A DNA stretch of 8,146 bases, taken from positions 1-8,146 of the forward strand of contig JAISZW010000117.1 in the NCBI GenBank assembly GCA_031284445.1. The letters run 5' to 3'. Within the stretch, counting starts at the first letter, position 1. Every line of letters begins with the position of its first letter. This DNA is from Candidatus Methanovirga basalitermitum (GTDB lineage Archaea > Methanobacteriota > Methanobacteria > Methanobacteriales > Methanobacteriaceae). The position numbers and the translations under genes were made by a program. Positions 1 to 5,194 of this stretch are shown in pieces. Below the pieces are notes generated by a model. It saw nothing but the letters and a program-made list of their open reading frames with translations. It was not told the origin of the DNA and searched no databases.

Positions 1-7
1 ATTTTTG

Positions 8-39
8 TAATTATGAAAATCGAAGATTTTCAGTAATTA
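8..39. repeat. Stem-loop with GAA loop at window start
   Basis: Bases 14-21 (TGAAAATC) pair perfectly with 25-32 (GATTTTCA) around a GAA loop, and TAATTA at 8-13 pairs with TAATTA at 34-39 with one bulged G at 33. This gives about 14 base pairs, which is long for this base composition. It could be the 3' end of a transcript entering from outside the window, or a remnant of a dispersed hairpin repeat. No run of T follows directly, so it is not a textbook intrinsic terminator. The structure is seen directly; its role is unknown. Confidence 0.5.
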
Positions 40-92
40 AAGGATTATTGGAGTATTTAGCTCTCTTTGGGAAATGAAGTAATATAAGGAAA

Positions 93-186
93 AACTCCAC
101 AATTTTTTACAGGCTCAAATTTTCAAGTTTATTTATAAATAAAAGTCAATTTTTTCCAAATAACTCCACACTTTCTTACACCCTCA
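93..186. repeat. Two degenerate 25-nt direct repeats, possible IS-end remnants
   Basis: Bases 93-117 and 162-186 match at 21 of 25 positions. Both begin AACTCCACA, contain TTACA and end CTCA, and their starts lie 69 nt apart. Read on the minus strand they begin TGAG, then have TGTAA followed by a run ending GTGTGGAGTT. That general look (a short G-rich tip, TGTAA, then A-rich) recalls terminal repeats of IS256/mutator-type elements. No transposase lies nearby, so if this reading is right only ends survive. The repeat is certain; the IS interpretation is a guess. Confidence 0.45.
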
Positions 187-253
187 TAATATATAATAAA
201 AGTTAGATAAAATACTTTAATACCTTTAATAGAAAATTAGACGAATTCAAAAG

Positions 254-261
254 AAAAAAAA
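254..261 (-). terminator. Oligo-T terminator candidate for eIF5A
   Basis: Eight consecutive A on the plus strand read as T8 on the minus strand, about 115 nt past the eIF5A stop codon, in an A-rich (minus-strand T-rich) context. Archaeal RNA polymerase commonly terminates at such U-runs without needing a stem. The distance from the stop is somewhat long, so a termination site nearer the gene is possible. Confidence 0.35.
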
Positions 262-285
262 CACAATTTTTTTGAATATGCTCCA

Positions 286-317
286 GTCACAAACCAATCC
301 CGTCACAAACCAATCCC
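286..317. repeat. Perfect 16-nt tandem repeat, two copies
   Basis: GTCACAAACCAATCCC at 286-301 is repeated exactly and without a gap at 302-317. It is far richer in C than its surroundings, so it is unlikely to be a chance product of AT-rich drift. It sits between the eIF5A stop and the downstream T8. With only two directly abutting units it is not a CRISPR array. It could be a recent slippage duplication or a protein-binding site pair; function unknown. Confidence 0.7.
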
Positions 318-375
318 AATAGGACGAGGAATTCTCTATAAAGATAAATGTTAAAAATATTTATCATTAGACTAT

Positions 376-765
376 TTATTTAGTCCTCATAATCTTTAAG
401 TTACCTAATGCCTCAATATATTCAATTTCAGTTCCTTCTCCAATTTTATCTTTCAATTCATCAGGAAAAGGGAGTTCTAAAGTTTCATAATTTTCTAAAT
501 CCATTATTTGAACTTCATTACCCATTAAAGCTAAAACTTGTCCAGTCCTTTTATCAATCATTGGAACATCCACTTTTGTGTCTACTGGCTTAGTAATACT
601 TCTTTTCTGATTATCAAAGATACCAACTGCTTCGAGTCTTGCTTTAGATGCTCCATGTTTTCCTGGAGATGATGTTGAAATACTTGTAATTTTAGATGCT
701 TCTCCATCTAATATTATATATTTTCCTTCTTTTAAGGTTTTTACTTCTACAACTTTCTTTGACAT
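376..765 (-). CDS. eif5A: Translation factor aIF5A (hypusine-containing, EF-P homologue)
   Basis: The 129-aa product is a full-length archaeal IF5A, the archaeal/eukaryotic counterpart of bacterial EF-P. It binds stalled ribosomes and helps peptide-bond formation at difficult sequences such as polyproline, and acts in the cytosol. The N-terminal SH3-like domain carries the modification loop SSPGKHGASKAR; Lys36 in the PGKHG motif is the residue expected to become hypusine or deoxyhypusine. A C-terminal OB-like half runs from about residue 70. Length is typical of the family. The ATG at 765-763 is supported by a good ribosome site, AGGAGA, ending 5 nt upstream (minus strand, plus coordinates 776-771). 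The gene is transcribed away from mptA and shares its upstream spacer. Deoxyhypusine synthase is not in this window. The assignment is secure. Confidence 0.96.
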   Translation of the reverse strand: MSKKVVEVKTLKEGKYIILDGEASKITSISTSSPGKHGASKARLEAVGIFDNQKRSITKPVDTKVDVPMIDKRTGQVLALMGNEVQIMDLENYETLELPFPDELKDKIGEGTEIEYIEALGNLKIMRTK

Positions 766-815
766 GTTTTTCTCCTAATTTTGTAGTTATATTACTTCTT
801 TTATTTATAGAATAC

Positions 816-826
816 TTATATTTATT
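816..826 (-). promoter_or_regulatory. Candidate TATA box for eIF5A
   Basis: On the minus strand this reads AATAAATATAA, a reasonable archaeal TATA element. A transcript starting about 25 nt downstream would begin near 793 and give a leader of roughly 28 nt holding the AGGAGA ribosome site. The whole spacer is AT-rich, so alternative boxes exist; the choice rests on spacing alone. Confidence 0.35.
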
Positions 827-972
827 AAAACATAATAATAAGCATTTTATTAAGTATCTAATCTTAATTAACTGTCTATTGGTAATTAATAGATTTTATA
901 TTATGTATAACTATTTATTACAAATTTAGACTTCTTTTTATCATAGTATTTAAATATTGCCAATCACATTAG

Positions 973-989
973 GACAAATATATTTTGTC
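973..989. promoter_or_regulatory. 17-nt palindrome upstream of mptA, possible operator
   Basis: GACAAA at 973-978 and TTTGTC at 984-989 are exact inverted repeats around TATAT. The flanking arms contain G and C in a region nearly devoid of them, which argues against pure AT chance. It is centred about 90 nt before the mptA start and roughly 50 nt upstream of the candidate TATA box, a position suited to an activator or a dimeric repressor. No known regulator can be named from the sequence. Confidence 0.4.
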
Positions 990-1026
990 TCTTTAAAAAT
1001 AGATAGACTAATATTTAAATATTTCA

Positions 1027-1036
1027 TTTAATATAT
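1027..1036 (+). promoter_or_regulatory. Candidate TATA box for mptA
   Basis: TTTAATATAT lies about 45 nt upstream of the preferred start codon. With a start site about 25 nt downstream, the leader would be close to 20 nt and would include the GGAGATGA ribosome site. TTTAAATA near 1015 is an alternative. Chosen by spacing in an AT-rich background. Confidence 0.35.
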
Positions 1037-1073
1037 ATTAATAAAATTTATAAATATATGGGAGATGACATTA

Positions 1074-2012
1074 ATGGAACCAGAATTTCCAGATACCCAA
1101 GATAATAACCCAAGAATTCCTATTCACTTAACTAGAGTTGGAGTGACAGGAGTTAAAAAATTAATAAAAATTGAAAGAGGAGATAAAAGACCTTTAGTTT
1201 TATTACCTACATTTAATGCATTTGTAGACCTTCCAAGCAATCAAAAAGGAATACACATGTCTCGAACCCCAGAAGCTATTAGTGATGTTCTTGAAGAAGC
1301 TGTTAACAATGAAAATTTAGAAGTAGAATCTTTGTGTGCAAATATTGTGAATACATTAATGGCTAAACATGAGTATGCTGAAATAGCAGAGGTAAGTATG
1401 AAAAGTGATTTCATGTTCGTTAGAAAATCACCTGTAACTCAAAATAAAAGCCAAGAAATGACAAAAATTATAGCTAAAGCAACAGGTTGTAAAAAAGATG
1501 GAAAAATAACCATTCGAAAAAGTATTGGTGCTGAAGTAATTGGTATGACTGTTTGTCCATGTGCACAAGAGTCTGTTAAAGAAGCAGATAGAGTGAAATT
1601 ATTAGAATTTTTAGATGAAAAAACCGTTGAAAAAGTTATTAATACAGTTAGTTTTGCATCACACAATCAAAGAGGAATAGGAACTATTATAATTGAAGTC
1701 CCTGAAAACCAAAATGTTAAAGGAGAAGATATAATAAAGATCATAGAGGGTTCTATGAGTTCTAATGTTTGTGAAATTCTAAAAAGACCAGATGAAAATG
1801 CGGTGGTTATGGAGGCACATAATAATCCCTACTTTGTTGAAGACTGTGTAAGAAATATGATTGAAAAAATAATCCAACAATACTCTCATTTACCTGATGA
1901 CACATTAGTGACAGTTCGCCAAGTAAATGAAGAAAGTATCCATAGACATAATGCTTTTGCTGAAAAGATTGCCACAATGGTTAGATTAAAATCTGAACTA
2001 AATCACTCTTAG
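1074..2012 (+). CDS. mptA: GTP cyclohydrolase MptA (Fe(II)-dependent, type IV)
   Basis: MptA catalyses the first step of tetrahydromethanopterin synthesis, opening GTP to 7,8-dihydroneopterin 2',3'-cyclic phosphate with Fe(II). It belongs to the tunnelling-fold FolE2/type IB-like GTP cyclohydrolases. Visible family blocks are the N-terminal HLTRVGVTGVKK, LPTFNAFVDLP, GIHMSR, the CPC motif (TVCPCAQES), SHNQRG, MEAHNNPYFVEDCVR and SIHRHNAF; His residues in these blocks are the likely metal and substrate ligands. An in-frame ATG lies 9 nt earlier at 1065 (315 aa), but the ribosome site GGAGATGA (1061-1068) overlaps it. The ATG at 1074 leaves a normal gap of 5 nt, so a 312-aa product is preferred. 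Length matches the family either way. The next gene begins 67 nt after the stop on the same strand, so co-transcription is possible. No frameshift or missing motif is seen. Confidence 0.95.
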   Translation: MEPEFPDTQDNNPRIPIHLTRVGVTGVKKLIKIERGDKRPLVLLPTFNAFVDLPSNQKGIHMSRTPEAISDVLEEAVNNENLEVESLCANIVNTLMAKHEYAEIAEVSMKSDFMFVRKSPVTQNKSQEMTKIIAKATGCKKDGKITIRKSIGAEVIGMTVCPCAQESVKEADRVKLLEFLDEKTVEKVINTVSFASHNQRGIGTIIIEVPENQNVKGEDIIKIIEGSMSSNVCEILKRPDENAVVMEAHNNPYFVEDCVRNMIEKIIQQYSHLPDDTLVTVRQVNEESIHRHNAFAEKIATMVRLKSELNHS

Positions 2013-2027
2013 GTTGAAATAGTATTC

Positions 2028-2042
2028 ATTGATTAAATCAAT
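2028..2042. repeat. 15-nt palindrome after mptA
   Basis: ATTGATT-A-AATCAAT is an exact inverted repeat starting 16 nt after the mptA stop and ending 38 nt before the next gene. The one-base centre is too tight for an efficient RNA hairpin, so a DNA-binding site for the downstream gene or chance AT symmetry is more likely than a terminator. Confidence 0.3.
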
Positions 2043-2079
2043 ATAATAAAAGATTATAAAAAATTTAAAGGGAAATTAT

Positions 2080-2529
2080 ATGGTAAAGTTACATAAAATC
2101 GCTGGAAGTGTTATGAAATACTTAGATGCTTTTAAAAATTCAAGACCAGCATTGGATTCAGAATTTATATTAATTGTACGAGGATTATCTGCTAAAAATA
2201 TATACATTAATGAAATGAGCAAATTCTTAGATGGTTTGGTTGAACATTTAGATGGAAAAGTTTTAGAAGACATTTCAGATAATGCTGCTAAACTAATCAA
2301 TCGAATGGATGAACAAATACGTTCAAAGGTAAAGATTAATGGAGATACAGATTCTGGAGGAATAATGCGAATGAAAAAAGATCTTGAAAATCTTAATGTT
2401 AGCACAGAATATAGGTTGATTAATCTCCAAGATGTTGGGGTTTTTGTTGCTATGTGGAAAGATCAAGAAGATTTTGGTCCAGTATTCGTTGAAGTTGTAG
2501 TTTCTGATGATGAAAATACTAATCAATGA
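2080..2529 (+). CDS. Conserved archaeal protein of unknown function (DUF2120-like)
   Basis: This 149-aa protein has no function that can be read from its sequence. It looks soluble: there is no signal peptide, no membrane segment and no Cys cluster. An N-terminal mixed alpha/beta part (HKIAGSVMKYLDAF, then the hydrophobic strand EFILIVRG) is followed by charged helices around residues 40-105 and a C-terminal strand-rich end (STEYRLINLQDVGVFVAMW, then PVFVEVVVSDDE) with an acidic tail. The overall look agrees with my memory of the methanogen family DUF2120, but this was not checked. Codon use and composition match mptA and cofG, and the frame is clean, so it is a real gene. The start has a modest AAAGGGA ribosome site (2067-2073) with a 6-nt gap. 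It lies 67 nt after mptA on the same strand, suggesting a shared transcript and possibly a link to pterin cofactor metabolism; that link is inference. Confidence 0.8.
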   Translation: MVKLHKIAGSVMKYLDAFKNSRPALDSEFILIVRGLSAKNIYINEMSKFLDGLVEHLDGKVLEDISDNAAKLINRMDEQIRSKVKINGDTDSGGIMRMKKDLENLNVSTEYRLINLQDVGVFVAMWKDQEDFGPVFVEVVVSDDENTNQ

Positions 2530-2545
2530 TATATTAAAAATATAT
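2529..2545. repeat. AT-only inverted repeat behind the 149-aa gene
   Basis: ATATATT at 2529-2535 and AATATAT at 2539-2545 pair around AAA, beginning on the last base of the preceding stop codon. It consists only of A and T, so it may be chance. It could act as a weak 3' hairpin or supply TATA-like sequence for the following degraded gene. Confidence 0.25.
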
Positions 2546-2571
2546 GGAATGAAAAATTATGATGGGTGTCA

Positions 2572-3481
2572 ATGAATGATACAAGTCTTTTTTATTTATT
2601 TAAAAGCATTAAAAACATATATTAAAAAATCAAAGAATTTAAGACAGTTTTTTTTTAAAGTTTTACTATTTAGATATGGCATTATAAAAGAACTTGATTG
2701 TAATATTTTTAATTATAGGTTTAAATTAAATCAAAACGATAATCCATATCTACTTCATCCATTATTATCATTTAACTATGAACTTATAAAAAGTAGTGAA
2801 AAGAAGCAACAAAATTTTAAATCACTTTTAAGCCAAAGAAATGAAAAAATAATAACATTTAAGAGAGAGGTTAGGCTTTTAAATAAAGAAATTTGTCTGT
2901 TAATTGAAAATTTTGTAGAAGAACAATTTTTTTATTGAGGATGGAAATAATGAATCTGTTATAGATATTGGTGCTAATAGAGCAGATAGTAGTCTATATT
3001 TTGCAAGCAAGTATTATAAAGTGCATGGATTTGAACCTATTAAAGAAGTTTTCAATGAAGGTTGAGAATATTAGTCTAAATGAAGATCTAAAAGATAGAA
3101 TAAAGTTGATTAATAAAGTGGTTGGCTGTAAAAATGGGAAAATTAAAATATTTTTCGACAACATTAATTCTTCTGGTGGGGCAAGTAAATATATTGATGC
3201 TAAAAATTTTCAGTTGATTGAAACAGTAACAATAGATGCAATACTTAATGATTATGATATTGAACCATTTATATTAAAATTGGATTGTGAAGGATGTGAA
3301 TATGATATAATATTAAATACTGATTTGTCAAAATTCAATTTAATATTTTTTGAATATCATGCAGGGATAGTGGGAAAAGATACTATTATACTATTTGAAA
3401 AGTTGGAAAATCAAGGTTTTAAAATGGAAAAATACAATTGTTAATGAAAAATATGTAGGACTTGCTGAATTCCAAAAATAG
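2572..3481 (+). pseudogene. Decayed FkbM-family SAM-dependent methyltransferase
   Basis: Pieced together across frames this encodes an FkbM-type methyltransferase of about 300 aa, a family that often O-methylates sugars of surface glycans or secondary metabolites. The SAM-binding block SVIDIGANRADSSLYFA and VHGFEP is read from 2949-3059 in one frame. The later blocks ETVTIDAIL, ILKLDCEGCEYDII and NLIFFEYHAG lie in another (3061-3430), and the likely C-terminus TIVNEKYVGLAEFQK is in a third (to TAG at 3479-3481). The N-terminal part (2576 to about 2926) is in yet another phase relative to motif I. Reading is restored by dropping one base at the T7 run 2927-2933, one at GG 3060-3061 and one in the A5 run 3428-3432. 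A fourth possible break near 2620 would join an alternative start, MNDTSLFYLFKSIKN from 2572. Motif I has Ala where the family normally has Gly (DxGANxG), a further sign of decay. Sequencing error is an alternative, but the neighbouring genes with similar homopolymers are intact. Confidence 0.85.
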
Positions 3482-3498
3482 CTAAAATAAATTAATTG

Positions 3499-3506
3499 TA
3501 TAAATA
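3499..3506 (+). promoter_or_regulatory. Candidate TATA box for cofG
   Basis: TATAAATA lies 45 nt before the cofG ATG, after the end of the FkbM remnant. A start site about 25 nt downstream would leave a leader of roughly 15 nt containing the AAGGAT ribosome site. This suggests cofG has its own promoter rather than relying on read-through from mptA. Confidence 0.45.
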
Positions 3507-3543
3507 AAATTAAAATAAGTGAATTTAACTATCAAGGATTTTA

Positions 3544-4680
3544 ATGACAATTTTATCGTACATTGAAGACATTGAAAAGAATGAACCCATAAAACTTAAT
3601 CAAAAAGAAATTACAGAGCTTTTAAATACTCAAAAGCAAAATGTTCTTAGATTGATGAAGGTTGCATCTGATAGAAAATATACTGATAATATAACTTACT
3701 CTAAAAACATGTTCATTCCTTTAACAGAAGTATGTAGGAATTCCTGTGGATATTGTACTTTTAAAAAAGAATCAAATGATCCAGATGTAATTTTATTAAA
3801 GGATAAAGATGAAATAATTGAAGAACTCAAAATTTCCCAGAAATATGGGTGTAAGGAAGCTTTAATTACATTTGGTGAACAAGCAGATGAAGATGAATTA
3901 GTTTTAAAAGTCTTAAATGAAAAAGGATTTGAAAATATGACTGATTATCTTCATGATGTATGTGAAGAGATTGTGGATAAAACAAATCTGCTTCCACATA
4001 GTAACTGCGGTGTTATCTCTTATAATGAACTAAAAAAACTTAAGGAAGTTAATATATCAATGGGAATGATGATTGAAAGTTCATCACATAGATTAATGGA
4101 AACAATAGCCCATAAGAATAGCCCGGGTAAGAATCCCAAACTTAGACTTGAAGTTATAAGTAATGCTGGAAGATTAAATATTCCTTACACAACTGGTATC
4201 CTTATAGGAATTGGAGAAAATAAGGATGAAATAGCTAGGTCTTTACTCGATATTAAAAATTTGCACAGTAAATATGGTCATATACAAGAAGTTATTATTC
4301 AAAACTTTAAAAGCAAACCAAGAACACCCATGGAATTTCACGATGAGCCAACATTATTAGATATGATTAGAACAGTTTCAGTCGCTAAATTGTTATTTGA
4401 TGATGTGAGTATTCAAGTCCCTCCAAATTTAAATTATCACACTAATCAGATATTTTTACTTTGTGGTGCTGATGATTGGGGAGGAATATCTCCATTAACA
4501 AAGGATCATGTTAATCCTTATGATAAATGGCCTCAAATAAGTGAATTAGAAAAATTTAGCATCGAACTTGGCTTTAAATTAAAAGAACGTTTAGCTATTT
4601 ATGATAAATATATTAATGAAGAATATCTAAATCAAAAACTTTTATCAAAAACAGAACTATTGAAGAAGCAATTAAAATGA
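3544..4680 (+). CDS. cofG: FO synthase subunit 1, CofG (radical SAM)
   Basis: CofG is the radical SAM subunit that, with CofH, makes FO (7,8-didemethyl-8-hydroxy-5-deazariboflavin), the chromophore of coenzyme F420. CofG acts on the tyrosine-uracil adduct formed by CofH. The radical SAM cluster motif CRNSCGYC is present with Cys64, Cys68 and Cys71 (CxxxCxxC), followed by the usual aromatic context. Further family blocks are ALITFGEQADED, LPHSNCGVIS, SMGMMIESSSHRL, TTGILIGIGE, IIQNFKSKPRTPM, SIQVPPNLN and the CofG/CofH signature GADDWGGISPLTKDHVNPYDKWP. The length of 378 aa is normal for archaeal CofG as a separate subunit, not the fused bacterial FbiC. The ATG at 3544 has AAGGAT (3534-3539) 4 nt upstream. 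cofH is not in the window. Intact, with no unusual features. Confidence 0.96.
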   Translation: MTILSYIEDIEKNEPIKLNQKEITELLNTQKQNVLRLMKVASDRKYTDNITYSKNMFIPLTEVCRNSCGYCTFKKESNDPDVILLKDKDEIIEELKISQKYGCKEALITFGEQADEDELVLKVLNEKGFENMTDYLHDVCEEIVDKTNLLPHSNCGVISYNELKKLKEVNISMGMMIESSSHRLMETIAHKNSPGKNPKLRLEVISNAGRLNIPYTTGILIGIGENKDEIARSLLDIKNLHSKYGHIQEVIIQNFKSKPRTPMEFHDEPTLLDMIRTVSVAKLLFDDVSIQVPPNLNYHTNQIFLLCGADDWGGISPLTKDHVNPYDKWPQISELEKFSIELGFKLKERLAIYDKYINEEYLNQKLLSKTELLKKQLK

Positions 4681-4743
4681 TTATAATATCTTTAAATTGC
4701 ATGTTAAATAATGTTTGTATTTAAATTGATTAATAAAAATATA

Positions 4744-4763
4744 TTTTTAAAATTACATTTTTT
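4744..4763 (+). terminator. Oligo-T terminator candidates after cofG
   Basis: T5 at 4744-4748 and T6 at 4758-4763 lie 65-85 nt after the cofG stop. Short U-runs of this kind are sufficient for archaeal termination. No GC-containing stem precedes them. Confidence 0.35.
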
Positions 4764-4966
4764 ATAGAAGTATTAAAATATCATTTAAACAAATTCAGTA
4801 GTTTTAATATTTAAGAAAAAGTTGAGCTGATAGCTATTAAAATATATATTATTAATTTACATAGCATATATATTTATAGTAAAAATTGAATACTATACAA
4901 TATTGAACTTAATAAATTTTTATAACTTAATAAATTAGTTATATATTTAATTCTTAAATTATTAAA

Positions 4967-4987
4967 AACTTATTTTAATAATAAGTT
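4967..4987. repeat. Inverted repeat with 8-nt arms
   Basis: AACTTATT at 4967-4974 pairs exactly with AATAAGTT at 4980-4987 around TTAAT. Similar CTTATTTTAATAA / CTTGTTTTAATAA strings recur at about 4991-5004 and 5073-5087, so the palindrome shares half-sites with its surroundings. It could be a cluster of sites for one DNA-binding protein. Confidence 0.4.
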
Positions 4988-5000
4988 AAAGCTTGTTTTA

Positions 5001-5046
5001 ATAAAGATTGTAACTATTTTAAAATAAAGATTATAACTATTTTAAA
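5001..5046. repeat. 23-nt tandem repeat, two copies
   Basis: Bases 5001-5023 and 5024-5046 are adjacent copies with one mismatch (G at 5010, A at 5033). The unit is ATAAAGATT then G or A, then TAACTATTTTAAA. It lies 86-150 nt upstream of the aglB TATA box. Slippage duplication or spaced protein-binding sites are both possible. Confidence 0.65.
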
Positions 5047-5115
5047 ATATAATAGATTTAGAAATTGAATTTGCTTATTTTAATAAATATCACAAATAGA
5101 ATTTGGTTCATAGTA

Positions 5116-5130
5116 TTTCATGACATGAAA
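5116..5130. promoter_or_regulatory. 15-nt palindrome abutting the aglB TATA box, possible operator
   Basis: TTTCATG-A-CATGAAA is an exact inverted repeat ending one base before the TATA box. Its right half, CATGAAAA, overlaps where the TFB-recognition element (BRE) should lie. A dimer bound here would be expected to affect TFB/TBP loading, so a repressor site is the natural reading. No regulator can be named. Confidence 0.45.
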
Positions 5131-5131
5131 A

Positions 5132-5139
5132 TTTATATA
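5132..5139 (+). promoter_or_regulatory. TATA box of aglB
   Basis: TTTATATA matches the methanogen consensus TATA element and is preceded by an A-rich BRE-like stretch. Initiation about 25 nt downstream falls near 5160, after the first possible ATG (5153) and before the ribosome site at 5182, which supports the later start codon of aglB. Confidence 0.6.
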
Positions 5140-5181
5140 TCTTTTTTATAATATGTTAAAAATAACTAAGAATTACAATCC

Positions 5182-5187
5182 AAGGAG
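5182..5187 (+). promoter_or_regulatory. Ribosome binding site deciding the aglB start
   Basis: AAGGAG lies 7 nt before the ATG at 5195. No comparable site precedes the upstream in-frame ATG at 5153, where the sequence is CTTTTTTATAAT. This favours 5195 as the translation start. Confidence 0.75.
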
Positions 5188-5194
5188 AAAAATT

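Larger units (their letters stand above)
766..1064. other. Divergent intergenic region eIF5A / mptA
   Basis: This spacer of about 300 nt separates two divergently transcribed genes and must carry both promoters. No gene is supported in it; the open frames that cross it are low-complexity Leu/Ile/Tyr translations of AT-rich DNA. It contains a 12-nt direct repeat, TATTTAAATATT, at 947-958 and 1012-1023 (offset 65; each copy contains the palindrome TATTTAAATA), and a separate 17-nt palindrome at 973-989 between the two copies. These sit on the mptA side of the spacer. Confidence 0.6.
4681..5152. other. Long AT-rich intergenic region cofG / aglB with short repeats
   Basis: About 470 nt of almost pure A/T with no supportable gene on either strand. 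It holds a 13-nt exact direct repeat AACTTAATAAATT (4906-4918 and 4924-4936), an inverted repeat with 8-nt arms (4967-4987), a two-copy 23-nt tandem repeat (5001-5046), and near its right end a palindrome and strong TATA box for aglB. It is much longer than the other spacers here, so it may include an unrecognised small RNA or a long regulatory region, but no folded RNA family is recognisable. Confidence 0.6.

Noticed and set aside
93..317. CRISPR array
   Set aside because: The 25-nt repeats occur only twice and are degenerate, and the 16-nt repeats abut with no spacer; there are no cas genes.
408..593. 61-aa plus-strand open frame inside eIF5A
   Set aside because: Antisense shadow of a secure conserved gene, with no motif of its own.
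696..929. 77-aa plus-strand open frame overlapping the eIF5A 5' end
   Set aside because: It overlaps eIF5A antisense and continues into AT-rich spacer as a low-complexity Leu/Ile/Tyr chain with no ribosome site.
1058..1074. ATG at 1058 as the mptA start
   Set aside because: It is out of frame with the MptA protein; it overlaps the ribosome site of the real start.
1439..1666. 75-aa minus-strand frame inside mptA
   Set aside because: Antisense shadow of mptA.
2076..2405. 109-aa minus-strand frame opposite the 149-aa gene
   Set aside because: The plus-strand frame has the better ribosome site, start context and protein-like composition; the minus frame is its shadow.
2968..3444. 158-aa frame as an independent gene starting at 2968
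   Set aside because: Its first part, before about 3061, is an out-of-frame reading of the FkbM SAM-binding region; only the later part is FkbM sequence, so it is one piece of a broken gene.
4681..5152. tRNA or structured non-coding RNA in the long spacer
   Set aside because: No cloverleaf, no GC-containing stems and no recognisable conserved RNA motif were seen in the A/T sequence.
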